Shown here one piece after another: positions 18,395 through 28,314 of a stretch of DNA of 42,801 bases. Position 1 is the first letter of the stretch, and each line of letters starts with the position of its first letter. A model generated the notes under the pieces. It ran no database searches. It was not told the DNA's origin and saw only the letters and a program-made list of their open reading frames with translations. Source of the DNA: Bacteroidales bacterium (GTDB taxonomy: Bacteria > Bacteroidota > Bacteroidia > Bacteroidales > VadinHA17); the NCBI GenBank assembly GCA_003141715.1, contig PLNF01000095.1, positions 1 to 42,801 of the forward strand, read 5' to 3'. The position numbers were made by a program, and so were the translations under genes.

Positions 18395-21300
18395 TCATTG
18401 GATAATTATTTTGTTGTTTATACTGAATCCCTTAAGAGACATTGTAATAAAACATATTCCCTTTGGCCGTCTGCTTAGGTCCATCTGGCACGAAAAAAAT
18501 TCTGTTGTCTTTTCAAGCTTGGTCTTCAGAATTTCCTTTCCATTCTGGTCCAGCGCCGAAATATAAAGATCGCCGAACAAATTATTGTCCATTTCAACTG
18601 TAAATAGTCCCTGGCCCGGATTAGGATAGATTTTCAGGTTTGCGAAAGGGTCGACATTTTCTATTCCTGTAATGCCGGTCGGTATAGTAACCGGATCGCT
18701 CGCATTATAGCATCCCTTATCGTTTGCAATCGTAACCCAGTATTGTCCGTAATTTCTATTTGCCAGATAAAGGTAGTTGTCAGCTCCAATGATCTGTTTT
18801 CCGTTATAATACCAGATGTATTTTGCTGCGCTTGTATCGCTGCATACAAGATACCATACATTTGGTCCATTTGAGTATATCACTGGTTTTGGCGGGGCAT
18901 CGAGGAAAGATATATTAAGTATATCAGAAGTGGTTGTGCATTTGTCAAGTTTTGCTATAAGAGTATATGCTCCCTGTGAGAAGACTGATAAATATGGCGA
19001 TATGGCATCGCTTATAATAACCCCGTTTCGCATCCATTGATAGTTATATCCTGAGACAATCTGGTCAGCATTCAGCTTTATTGGATCCACTCCGGGACAT
19101 TTACCCCGCTGGTAATTACTGGAATCGATCACTGGCTTGAAAGGATTTGGATTAATTGTAACTGTTTTTTGTTCTGTGTTTGTGACGCAATTGGCCATGG
19201 TATTGGTAACAGTTGCAGAATAGGTTCCCGAGAACAATTTTACCTGATAATTGCTGGAATCAGCATTTGTAAGGTTATTGTTATCCATTTTCCACTGATA
19301 AGTATAGAGAGGATCGTAGTCTGCAGAAAGTTGTACGCTTTGGCCCTGGCAGAATGAGAGCTTACCGTCAATTGATACTGATGATCCGGGGTAACCGGCT
19401 ATAATAACATCTTTGGTTATGCTGTCAGCACAACCATTTGTGGTCATTGCCTGCAACTTTGTCCTATAAGTACCTTTAATTGGAAAGGTATGGGTCCCGG
19501 GCTGTTGAAGAGTTGAAATGAGACCGTCTCCAAAGGTCCACATCCATCCTGATGATGTCAGGCCATTCAGACCTGAAGTATTGGTTATTGCTGTTGGAGT
19601 TCCCAGGCAAACGTTTGGCGCTGTAAAAGAAGCCAAAGGTACGGCCTTCACAATAACATTCTGTAAAAGGGAGTCTTTGTCCCCTGCTTTGCTTGTTACC
19701 ACCAGTTTGACATTATAGATTCCGCTCAGAAGATATAGATGCACCGGGTTCTGCAAAGTTGATGCTGATCCGTCATTGAAATCCCATTTCCAGGATGCTA
19801 TTCCATCAAATACTACAGATTGATCTGTAAAATTTGTCAGCAGCCCTTTGCAGACAGTATCTGTCTTAAAAAATGCCTGTGTATTTTTAATTGTAACAGA
19901 ATCTAAACCTGACCATACACTTCCTGAAAAACTTTGGTCAATCGCCTGTACCTGCCAGTAATATATTCCGGAAGCAGGATTTTTAATGATATAATTCCTG
20001 TTTAATTGAGTATTTCCTAGATTAATTAAACTCCTGTTCCCATTTGCTAAAGCTTCTGGGGCAATTTTCCAATTCGGCTCATTTTTTAATTTGCATTTTA
20101 AATTGTAGCTCATATTTATTGGAGAAGTCTCATCATTAGTAACAGAGTTCCATGATAATTTAACAATTCCAGGAGTTATTTCGCTTGCTAAACCGGTCGG
20201 TGCATTTGGCCGCATATTCGACTTTATCCTACCAGCTTTCATGTAAAGATTATTTCTATAAATTTTTGAAGAAAGTGCACCGGTATAACCCGATATTAAT
20301 ATATCCAGATCACCATCATTGTCATAATCAGCTGATGAAGCGCTACAAGCTATTGCACCAGGTAACTGAATAAAAGTTTGATCAATAAATTTGTGGTTGC
20401 CATTATTCAGATAAATTTTGAACACATAATTTGAACCTGAATCTCCGATTAATAGAATGTCAAGGAGTCCATCATTATTATAATCACCCCAGGAAACTGA
20501 ACCATTATATATACCGGTTAAAGAAGTGCCGGTTTCTTCAGTAAAAGTATTATTACCATTATTATGATAAATCTTTGATATTGGATTATAGTTTGGGAAA
20601 CTTCCTGATGATCCAACTAATAAAATATCGAGATTGCCATCATTATCATAGTCTCCCCAGGCCACGGAGCTATAGCCGGCGCCCATTAATGATATGCCGC
20701 TTTGTTCCGTAAAACTATTGTTGCCATTATTTTTGTATATTTTAGAAACTGGGTTCCCGCTTGCATCTAATCCCGCTATTAGAATATCCAGGTCTCCATC
20801 GTTATCGTAATCTCCCCAGGCTACTGATCCGTTGTAAACACCTGTCAATGAAATCCCGGTTTGCTCAGTGAAAGTATTATCTCCATTGTTGCGATATATT
20901 TTGGATACTGGACCAATGTCAGTATTATAGCCTGTAATTATGATATCAAGATAACCATCATTATCGTAATCACCCCAGGCAACAGAACTATTGTAAACTC
21001 CGGTTAATGATATATCAGTTTGTTCAACAAATGAATTATTGCCATTGTTTTTATAGACTTTGGCAATTGGGCCTAAATCGTTATTATAACCTGTAATTAA
21101 TATATCCAGTAAGTCATCATTATTATAATCACCCCATGCAACTGAACCCCAATATACACCTGGTAATGAAATGCCGATCTGATCTGAAAATGAATTATCA
21201 CCATTACTCCGGTAGATTTTAGTAACGCCATTACTGCTGAGATTCTCACCGGTTAGAAGTATGTCCATGTACCCATCGTTGTCATAGTCGCCCCAGGCTA

Positions 21301-23227
21301 CAGAACTTCTTCTAAGACCTACCATTGAAATACCAGACAGGTTAGTAAATAGTCCGGAGCTGAAAACGCCTATATTATCATTATTTTCATTAGTTGCACT
21401 TGCATATAACTCTGACCCATTAGGTCCTTGAAATTCAATGGCATGAATAGTGTAATCTTTTTGCGGGTCCAATCCGCTGATCATAACAGAATCAGCCTCT
21501 CCTTTATAAATACAAAACCATCCTGTTGTTCCTAGGGGAGAACCTTCTCCAAAAACTGGGTTGGCAAAATAAGTTGTATTGTTTACCGGGCTTGATGGAC
21601 CGGAAGTTCCTTCTTTAGCGAAAAGAATGCATCTGTCGCCATTTCCTCTTTTCCATTTTAACAATAGCGATGTAGTGCTTATATTACTGGCGGTGAGCGA
21701 AGATGGTTGAATGGGAGTTATTTTAAACTGAACCTCATCAGAGAAAAGACCTCCTTTATATGAGTTATCTACTGCCTGAACACTTGCGTAATAGGTTGTA
21801 TCCCAGCGTAGATAATTAAGAATGAAAGTCGTATCAAGCTGGCAATTCCCCATGGTTGCTATACGCCTGAATCCGTTTGAAGCAGAGTGAGATGATACAA
21901 AATCACAAGCTCCGCTTGTTCTTCCTACTCTGACATTGTAGGTTATCGATTTTGAGGCCGTTTCATCTTTATTAATCCGGTTCCATCTTAACAGAGCTTT
22001 CGTATTCTGGATTTCATAACCAAGATTTTTGGGCTGATCAGGATTTTTATTGATTTTTTCGCAATTATTCAGATAGATTTTGGAAATTAAATTGCCAATT
22101 GAATCCTGTCCAGTCAATAAAATATCCAGATCGCCATCGTTGTCATAATCACCCCACGCTGTTGAACTATAACCAACTCCAGTAAAAGCAATGCCGGTTT
22201 GTTCGGTAAAACTGTTGTCGCCGTTATTAAGATAGATTTTAGAAACAGGAGTCAGACCGATATTACCAGTCATTAAAATATCCAGGTTGCCATCATTATT
22301 GTAATCACCCCAGGCAATTGATCCATTTTTTGCTCCTGTTAAAGAGATCCCAGTTTGTTCAAAAAAATTATTTTTACCATTATTCTGGTAGATTTTTATA
22401 ATATTGGTAAAATTTACATCTTCACCGGTTAATAATATATCCAGATAGCCATCGTTGTTATAATCTGCCCATGCAACTGAACTATAAGAAACGCCTTTTA
22501 ATAAAATATTGGTTTGTTCAGTAAAACTACCATCCCCATTGTTACGATAGATCTTTGAAATCCTGTTAATGCTTGTAGTTTGTCCTGTTAATAAAATGTC
22601 GAGATATCCATCATTATCATAATCTCCCCAGGCTGCTGATCCGTAACAGACGCCAGTAAAGGAAGTCCCTGGCACTTCAACAAAGTTACCATTGCCATTG
22701 TTTCGATAAATCTTAGAAATACGTTCTGCTGATTCTGATAAACCTGTCAATAAAATATCGAGATTACCATCATTATCATAATCTCCCCAGGCAACAGAAC
22801 TAAGATAAACACCTGGCAATCCGATTGCTATTTCTGTAAAATTACCATTATCATTACGATAGATCTTCGATATTGCATCAGATGAAAGCCCGGTAGTAGT
22901 TCCGGTTATTAAGATATCCAGATATCCATCATTATCATAGTCACCCCAGGCAACGGAGCCTAGAAAAACACCAATTATCGAAATACCGGTTTGTTCTGTA
23001 AAAGTATTATCACCGTTATTGTGGTATATTTTGGTTACCGGACCTGAGTCTGACCAGCCACTTAATATGAAGTCCAGATAACCATCATTATCATAATCGC
23101 CCCATGCAACAGAACCCTGACTAACTCCCGCAATTGAAATATCGGTTTGTTCTGTAAATTGTTGCGAAAACAGATTAAGTGAAATTATTTGGAAAAACAA
23201 AAATGTTAAAAGATGTAATTTTTTCAT
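18395..23227 (-). CDS. T9SS-secreted double-propeller FG-GAP surface protein (1610 aa)
   Basis: A signal peptide covers residues 1-22 (MKKLHLLTFLFFQIISLNLF). Order: FG-GAP array of seven (about 22-391); Fn3 (393-497); Fn3-like RGNG domain (499-625); second array of seven (626-999); Fn3 (1005-1100); PKD (1110-1185; WKWDFNDG); PKD (1190-1270; WTFGDG); two Ig-like domains (1275-1440); T9SS type A sorting domain (about 1530-1610, LKIYPNPGQGLFTVEM). The repeats are unusually regular at DNA level, with a phrase encoding WGDYDNDG recurring every 160-200 bases. The C-terminal third is homologous to the two other giants but clearly more diverged. The barrel gene follows after nine bases. Likely a cell-surface Ca2+-dependent binding protein. 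No Bacteroidota-type promoter was found in the 213-base gap upstream. Confidence 0.92.
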   Translation of the reverse strand: MKKLHLLTFLFFQIISLNLFSQQFTEQTDISIAGVSQGSVAWGDYDNDGYLDFILSGWSDSGPVTKIYHNNGDNTFTEQTGISIIGVFLGSVAWGDYDNDGYLDILITGTTTGLSSDAISKIYRNDNGNFTEIAIGLPGVYLSSVAWGDYDNDGNLDILLTGLSESAERISKIYRNNGNGNFVEVPGTSFTGVCYGSAAWGDYDNDGYLDILLTGQTTSINRISKIYRNNGDGSFTEQTNILLKGVSYSSVAWADYNNDGYLDILLTGEDVNFTNIIKIYQNNGKNNFFEQTGISLTGAKNGSIAWGDYNNDGNLDILMTGNIGLTPVSKIYLNNGDNSFTEQTGIAFTGVGYSSTAWGDYDNDGDLDILLTGQDSIGNLISKIYLNNCEKINKNPDQPKNLGYEIQNTKALLRWNRINKDETASKSITYNVRVGRTSGACDFVSSHSASNGFRRIATMGNCQLDTTFILNYLRWDTTYYASVQAVDNSYKGGLFSDEVQFKITPIQPSSLTASNISTTSLLLKWKRGNGDRCILFAKEGTSGPSSPVNNTTYFANPVFGEGSPLGTTGWFCIYKGEADSVMISGLDPQKDYTIHAIEFQGPNGSELYASATNENNDNIGVFSSGLFTNLSGISMVGLRRSSVAWGDYDNDGYMDILLTGENLSSNGVTKIYRSNGDNSFSDQIGISLPGVYWGSVAWGDYNNDDLLDILITGYNNDLGPIAKVYKNNGNNSFVEQTDISLTGVYNSSVAWGDYDNDGYLDIIITGYNTDIGPVSKIYRNNGDNTFTEQTGISLTGVYNGSVAWGDYDNDGDLDILIAGLDASGNPVSKIYKNNGNNSFTEQSGISLMGAGYSSVAWGDYDNDGNLDILLVGSSGSFPNYNPISKIYHNNGNNTFTEETGTSLTGIYNGSVSWGDYNNDGLLDILLIGDSGSNYVFKIYLNNGNHKFIDQTFIQLPGAIACSASSADYDNDGDLDILISGYTGALSSKIYRNNLYMKAGRIKSNMRPNAPTGLASEITPGIVKLSWNSVTNDETSPINMSYNLKCKLKNEPNWKIAPEALANGNRSLINLGNTQLNRNYIIKNPASGIYYWQVQAIDQSFSGSVWSGLDSVTIKNTQAFFKTDTVCKGLLTNFTDQSVVFDGIASWKWDFNDGSASTLQNPVHLYLLSGIYNVKLVVTSKAGDKDSLLQNVIVKAVPLASFTAPNVCLGTPTAITNTSGLNGLTSSGWMWTFGDGLISTLQQPGTHTFPIKGTYRTKLQAMTTNGCADSITKDVIIAGYPGSSVSIDGKLSFCQGQSVQLSADYDPLYTYQWKMDNNNLTNADSSNYQVKLFSGTYSATVTNTMANCVTNTEQKTVTINPNPFKPVIDSSNYQRGKCPGVDPIKLNADQIVSGYNYQWMRNGVIISDAISPYLSVFSQGAYTLIAKLDKCTTTSDILNISFLDAPPKPVIYSNGPNVWYLVCSDTSAAKYIWYYNGKQIIGADNYLYLANRNYGQYWVTIANDKGCYNASDPVTIPTGITGIENVDPFANLKIYPNPGQGLFTVEMDNNLFGDLYISALDQNGKEILKTKLEKTTEFFSCQMDLSRRPKGICFITMSLKGFSINNKIIIQ
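20230..21350 (-). repeat. FG-GAP array, 7 units (1610-aa gene, second)
   Basis: Seven repeats, five with WGDY(D/N)NDG cores, one with WGDYNNDD and one with SADYDNDG. The edges are approximate. Confidence 0.85.
22050..23161 (-). repeat. FG-GAP array, 7 units (1610-aa gene, first)
   Basis: Seven repeats, six with WGDY(D/N)NDG and one WADYNNDG core, nearly all ending in LDILLTG or a close variant. Confidence 0.86.
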
Positions 23228-23440
23228 ATAAAATGATTTTTTAAGGCATTTCCCCGGATCTCCTTTATAAGTGTTTCAATTTTTGATAATAATATTTAAT
23301 TTCAACAAAACAATTTTAAAACCCTATTCAATAATTAACAGGATGGGTTTTAATTTTACCCCTATTTACTTAGTACTACTTTCCTGGGTTATCAGAATTG
23401 CTGATAATTTCAAACATCAATGTTTAGATTTAATACCTGC

Positions 23441-26164
23441 TCACTTTTTACAACGAATATAAAAGCCATTGTCATTAGTTCCGGCGAGAGCGAGGCTGAT
23501 ACCGGCGCTGCTATATATAATCTTTACATAGTGCGGGCTGCTGCTATTACTACTCCACCAATAACCGGCATTCTTAAAGTCTACATAAGTATTTGTATAA
23601 CCCCCTCCTCCAAGAGCAGTAAAACCGCTGCTATTATCTGCTCCGGTATTAGGGGAAGTCCAAAAAGAGGTACCGGTCATTTTCATTTTACCTCCGGCTG
23701 AACTGGTCCCTCCAAGATATGTTACCAGAACTGACCAATCATTATCTGTTGCTACATGCCAGCCCGTAGGGCAAATATTTTTATCCCCGTTAAGCGATGT
23801 ATTTACCACATATCCGTTATACAGTTTACCGTATGTGGTATTATAAGCAGAATTATTATTATAATAATGATAGTAAGAGTAAGTTATCGGAAGTTCCATT
23901 GTGTCAACAAATTGGATGAGATTTGATCCATCATTGTATACGGTTACCTTAAGGTTTTCTACTGACCATAATTGCGAGTTAATTATGACAACATCATATG
24001 CATTGCCATCATAATCACTTATTTGAGTTGCAAATGTCTGGTCACTACCTAAAGTTGTTCCTGCGCAATTAACTGCTCTTATTCTGTAATGATATTGAGT
24101 ACCTGGAGATAATCCGATACTTACACTAACAGCTGTATTAGAACTACCTGTAACAGGGCTTTGTGAAGCTGTAGCTGTACTGCCATAGCTTGTGGTTGTC
24201 CCATAATCGAAGGTGACAGTAGTTGAACCATAATTTGCATTTACAGTGCCATTTAGTGTTGCGGAAGTAGTGGCAATAGCAGAAGCAGCATTCGAAGTTG
24301 CGGTTGGTGCAGCACAAGAGGTTGTAAAGGTCAGATCACTGCCATAAGTTGTTCCTCCGCAATTAACTGTTTTTAGCCGGAAATGATAAAGAGTATTCGT
24401 GGTTAATCCAGTGAGACCTGCACTCACTGCTGTGGATGAACTACCTGTTACAGGACTTTGTGATGCTGTTGCTGAATTGCCGTAGCCTGTGGTTGTCCCA
24501 TAATCAAAGGCAACTGTAGTCGAAAAATTATTTGCATTTACAGTGCCATTTAGCGTTGCTGATGTAGTGGAAATAGCAGAAGCAACGCTTGAAGCTGCGG
24601 TTGGAGCAGCACATGAGGTTGTAAAGGACAGATCACTGCCATAGGTCGTCCCTCCGCAATTAACTGTTTTTAGCCTGAAATGATAAAGAGTATTCGGGGT
24701 TAATCCGGTGAGACCTGCACTCACTGCTGTGCCTGAACTACCTGTTACAGGACTTTGTGATGCTGTTGCTGAATTTCCATAGCCTGTGGTTGTCCCCCAA
24801 TCAAAAGTAACTGTAGTTGAAGATCCATTTGCATTAACAGTTCCATTGAGGGTAGCAGACGCAGTTCCAATACCTGAGGCCGGATTTGTTGTTGCTGCAG
24901 GGGCTGTACAAAGAGTTGCAAATGAAACATCTGATCCATATGCCGTACCTGCTGAATTAGTAGCATAAGCTCTTACATGATAAGTCATTCCTTGAGTCAA
25001 ACCGGTTATAGTGCTAGTGAATGACCCTGTACCTGTACCATCAGTAGTTATTGAATTAGAAGTCGTGGGATTGAGAGAAGTGCTCCAGCATACACCATAA
25101 GCAGTAACAGATGCTCCTCCGTCACTGGTTATATTTCCGCCACCACTGGCTGTAGTTTGTGTAATAGCTGTAATTGCAGTTGTCGATAATGTTGGTACTA
25201 CCAGTGTAGCTGCAGCTGTAGTAAATGTTTGTTCATTTCCATATGCTGTTCCAACACTATTTGTTGCATAAGCACGCACATAATAGGTTGTATTGGTTGT
25301 TAATCCTGTAAGGCTGCTTGTAAAGATACCAGTGCCAGTACCACCGGATGTTTTGCTGTTTGTTATGTCCGGATTATGTGAAGTGTTCCAGCACACACCT
25401 CTTACGGTAACAGATGCTCCTCCGTCACTGGTAATATTTCCGCCACCACTGGCTGTAGTTTGTGCAATTGATGTAATTGCTGTTGTGGAAAGGGTTGGCA
25501 CTGCTGTAGCAGATGCAGAGGTGGTAAAACTAACCTGATCACCATATGCAGTACTTACTGAATTAGTTGCGTAAGCCCGGACATAATAAAGTGTACTGGC
25601 AGTGAGCCCGATAATGCTGCTCGTGTAAGTTCCAGTTCCCGAACCATCCGTAGTTTTGTTATCGGCTGTAGTCGGATTAGCAGAGGTACCCCAGCAAACT
25701 CCCCTGGCTGTGACTGCAGAACCTCCGTCGCTTGTTATATTTCCGCCACCGGTGGCATTATTTGCAGTAATGGAAGATACAGTATTAGTTGTGACTGTAG
25801 CGGATGCGGCCATCGTTGTAGCATTGGAAGGATCAGTATCAGCAGAATTGCCGGCGGAATTAAAAGCAAATACCCTGAAGTAATAAATCGTTGCTGCAGT
25901 AAGTCCGGTGTTTTTGTAAGTTACAACATTTGCAGCAGTGGATTTGATATCCGTCCAACCGGAACTTCCATCAGGGGAACGTTCAATTTTAAAGCCGGTT
26001 TCATTTGAAGAGTTGTCTTTCCAGGCCAGGTCGATTTCTGCCTGGGAAATTACTGTTAATGTCAGATCTGTAGGCTTAACAGGAATTTCCTGATCTTTTT
26101 TACAATTAAATACTAATAGGATTATTAATAATAAAAGAAACTGAAGAAATCTGATTGTTTTCAT
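23441..26164 (-). CDS. repeat-rich lipoprotein with FISUMP domain (907 aa)
   Basis: Residues 1-21 look like a lipoprotein signal (MKTIRFLQFLLLLIILLVFN before Cys21). The residues after the cysteine, KKDQE, resemble the Lys/acidic surface-export signal described for Bacteroidota lipoproteins. One Fn3 domain (about 29-125) is followed by three copies of a roughly 97-residue domain with NITSDGG and GVCW motifs, then three copies of a second repeat with ATLNGTVNAN and FDYGTTT motifs. A C-terminal FISUMP domain (about 718-907) has its landmarks SVENLK, CPTGWHVATDNDW, GYWWSSN and FYIRCKK. The FISUMP family is known from Fibrobacter and Bacteroidota surface proteins, but its function is unclear. There is no T9SS tail, so surface exposure would rely on the lipid anchor. 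The gene is divergent from the caspase-like gene across 250 bases. Confidence 0.88.
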   Translation of the reverse strand: MKTIRFLQFLLLLIILLVFNCKKDQEIPVKPTDLTLTVISQAEIDLAWKDNSSNETGFKIERSPDGSSGWTDIKSTAANVVTYKNTGLTAATIYYFRVFAFNSAGNSADTDPSNATTMAASATVTTNTVSSITANNATGGGNITSDGGSAVTARGVCWGTSANPTTADNKTTDGSGTGTYTSSIIGLTASTLYYVRAYATNSVSTAYGDQVSFTTSASATAVPTLSTTAITSIAQTTASGGGNITSDGGASVTVRGVCWNTSHNPDITNSKTSGGTGTGIFTSSLTGLTTNTTYYVRAYATNSVGTAYGNEQTFTTAAATLVVPTLSTTAITAITQTTASGGGNITSDGGASVTAYGVCWSTSLNPTTSNSITTDGTGTGSFTSTITGLTQGMTYHVRAYATNSAGTAYGSDVSFATLCTAPAATTNPASGIGTASATLNGTVNANGSSTTVTFDWGTTTGYGNSATASQSPVTGSSGTAVSAGLTGLTPNTLYHFRLKTVNCGGTTYGSDLSFTTSCAAPTAASSVASAISTTSATLNGTVNANNFSTTVAFDYGTTTGYGNSATASQSPVTGSSSTAVSAGLTGLTTNTLYHFRLKTVNCGGTTYGSDLTFTTSCAAPTATSNAASAIATTSATLNGTVNANYGSTTVTFDYGTTTSYGSTATASQSPVTGSSNTAVSVSIGLSPGTQYHYRIRAVNCAGTTLGSDQTFATQISDYDGNAYDVVIINSQLWSVENLKVTVYNDGSNLIQFVDTMELPITYSYYHYYNNNSAYNTTYGKLYNGYVVNTSLNGDKNICPTGWHVATDNDWSVLVTYLGGTSSAGGKMKMTGTSFWTSPNTGADNSSGFTALGGGGYTNTYVDFKNAGYWWSSNSSSPHYVKIIYSSAGISLALAGTNDNGFYIRCKK
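24020..24925 (-). repeat. three tandem ATLNGTVNAN-type domains
   Basis: Three copies of about 300 bases each in the 907-aa gene. The two copies at about 24325-24925 are very similar at DNA level, and the third is more diverged, which suggests recent unit duplication. The edges are approximate. Confidence 0.8.
24925..25815 (-). repeat. three tandem NITSDGG/GVCW domains
   Basis: Three Fn3-like copies of about 97 residues in the 907-aa gene. Each has a G-G-G-NITSDGG strand, GVCW and a closing YYVRAYATNS-type or YHVRAYATNS strand. Confidence 0.8.
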
Positions 26165-26414
26165 GTTTCCGGATATTAATACACTGTAAATAAGAATAGA
26201 TTTTTCATAATTAAGATATAAACCTGGTAAAATTTCGGAATTTTTTTCTACATAAATGAACTTTTTTCATTTTATTTGACTAACGTACAGGTTATTGGTT
26301 GTGAATGATCGGGAAAATGCAATAAAAATTTTAAAAGCGAATTATACATGTTCATAAAATTTTGTACCTTGTGAATTGAAGGAAAAAAGTGATATAATTT
26401 AATATTATATAATC

Positions 26415-28247
26415 ATGTTGTTAAAAAGGTATATTTCTTTATCAGTGTTTTGCTGTTTTGCAATTTTGCTTTCAGCACAGGAAAAACCGGCCCCGTCTGA
26501 TTATTCCTTCAGCAACGGGTTGAAATCTCAGTTTGTCTTCCAGGATGACTTCTCCAGATTCAGTAACTACTGGCTGCTTGGTATAGAAGAAAACAGCTGG
26601 TCGGAAAATATTGAAGGCGGCCACCTGGTATTTCAGTCTTTGACTGATAAACCCAAGGAAGATCTGCTCCCTGTAATTATCGATCAGAACCGAAATTTTG
26701 AAATCGAAACCTCAATAAGATTCGTCGAAGGAGAAATGGATAAAGGCTATGGTCTTCAGTGGGGCAAAGCAATTAACCCTCTCAGACAGTTTGACTTCCT
26801 TTTAACCGGGGCAGGGCACTACACAATAGATAAATATACAGGAGAATTTCAGGATTATGTTCCATTTACCATCTCTGATAAGGTAAACAGGTATGCTTTT
26901 AACAAGCTTACAGTAAGGAAAGTCGGTGAAATGTACTATTTCTTCCTCAATGAGAAACTGGTTCATTCAATGCCTTTTGAACCATTCTTCGGTAACATGC
27001 TTGGGTTCCAGGTAGCTGAAAAGTCAACAATAATGGTCGACAACATAGATATTGCATATCTCGATAAAAAAGAGGAAACCAAATCGAAAGTGCTTATCAT
27101 GGATTATAAGTTCAATACGAACAACGATAAAGTAGCCATCGGAAAACCTGTCAGCTTAACACTTAATGTTACCAATGTCGGAGATAAGGATGCCAATGCT
27201 CTTGATATAAGTTACAAGCTGCCATCTAATGTCGAAGTGGTTGATTTTAAGAGTATTCATAATCTAAAGACCGGTGAAGCACAACTGATAAACCTTCAAT
27301 TTTTTGCCAATAAGAATTACACAGATTCAATTATACCTGTAAAATTTGACATTACAGGTGCCGATATTACAAATGTTAACGACATAGACCTCTCGGTTGC
27401 AATTGATCATCCTGTAAGAAAAACTGTCGATAAATCTATGGCCCAGAATTACGCAGAGTTCCGCGGAGGCAATGACCCTCTGAAAGGGTTAAATGTTGCC
27501 AGGGCTATGAAATCAGTTGATGTGGGAGAGTATTATGGCCTTATAATCGGAATCGATGAATACAGCGGTGAATGGCCTCAGTTGAGAAATGCAGTGAATG
27601 ATGCAAAAGGTGTAGCTGAATTATTATCCTCTAAATATACCTTTCAGTCGCTGAAGACTCTTTATAATAAAGAAGCTACCAGGACTAATATTCTAAAAGA
27701 ATTTGAGCTGCTTCTGAAGAATGTTAAGGAAAATGATAATGTACTGATCTATTATTCTGGTCATGGAGAATATATTCAGAACATGGATAAAGGTTTCTGG
27801 GTTCCTGTTGATGCTTCATCAAAATCTATTTCCGGATATATTTCAAATGAGGATATAAGATCTTTTCTGACCGGGATACATTCAAAACACACATTACTGG
27901 TTACTGATGCCTGCTTCAGCGGTGACATTTTCAGAGGAAAAACAATGACAATTCCATACGAAAATTCCACAAAATATTATTCGAAGATGTATTCACTAAA
28001 CAGCAGAAAGGCCTTAACATCAGGTGGTGTTGAACCGGTACTTGATAAGGGAAAGGATAATCATTCAATTTTTGCGTATTACTTTCTTCAGGCACTGAAA
28101 GACAATACAGAGAAGTACTATGATGCCGGCCAGTTATTCGACTTTCTTAAAATTCCGGTGGTAAATAATTCAAATCAGACTCCGGCCTACAGCCCGATAA
28201 GGAATGCAGGTGATGAAGGAGGACAATTTATTTTTATAATGAAATAA
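26415..28247 (+). CDS. secreted caspase-like peptidase (C14 family), multidomain (610 aa)
   Basis: A signal peptide covers residues 1-22 (ends LLSAQ), so the protein should work outside the cytoplasm. Residues about 40-215 form a jelly-roll-like region (FQDDFSRFSNYW, then YGLQWGKA) similar in outline to LamG/DUF1080 folds. Residues 225-345 look like a CARDB-type beta-sandwich. The caspase-like domain spans about 372-600: strand GLIIGIDEY, catalytic His450 in YYSGHGE and catalytic Cys500 in TDACFSGD, so the dyad is intact. Bacterial C14 peptidases usually cut after Arg/Lys or Asp; specificity cannot be read here. The sensor-phosphatase gene follows after 67 bases on the same strand, probably in one transcript. 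The 250-base upstream gap is AT-rich and shows only a weak promoter candidate (TACCTTG, around 26375). Confidence 0.9.
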   Translation: MLLKRYISLSVFCCFAILLSAQEKPAPSDYSFSNGLKSQFVFQDDFSRFSNYWLLGIEENSWSENIEGGHLVFQSLTDKPKEDLLPVIIDQNRNFEIETSIRFVEGEMDKGYGLQWGKAINPLRQFDFLLTGAGHYTIDKYTGEFQDYVPFTISDKVNRYAFNKLTVRKVGEMYYFFLNEKLVHSMPFEPFFGNMLGFQVAEKSTIMVDNIDIAYLDKKEETKSKVLIMDYKFNTNNDKVAIGKPVSLTLNVTNVGDKDANALDISYKLPSNVEVVDFKSIHNLKTGEAQLINLQFFANKNYTDSIIPVKFDITGADITNVNDIDLSVAIDHPVRKTVDKSMAQNYAEFRGGNDPLKGLNVARAMKSVDVGEYYGLIIGIDEYSGEWPQLRNAVNDAKGVAELLSSKYTFQSLKTLYNKEATRTNILKEFELLLKNVKENDNVLIYYSGHGEYIQNMDKGFWVPVDASSKSISGYISNEDIRSFLTGIHSKHTLLVTDACFSGDIFRGKTMTIPYENSTKYYSKMYSLNSRKALTSGGVEPVLDKGKDNHSIFAYYFLQALKDNTEKYYDAGQLFDFLKIPVVNNSNQTPAYSPIRNAGDEGGQFIFIMK

Positions 28248-28314
28248 AATAGAACCACAGAGGCACATTCTTCTTCATTGTTCCAGCTGAATCTCTTAAC
28301 CTGAATAAAATGTG

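Noticed and set aside
9754-23161. Regularly spaced recurring DNA strings as a CRISPR array
   Set aside because: They encode the WGDYDNDG loops of FG-GAP repeats in a continuous reading frame; spacing and sequence vary with the protein.
26534-27060. DUF1080-type glycoside hydrolase activity in the caspase-like protein
   Set aside because: Only the jelly-roll outline is similar; no catalytic residues could be assigned.
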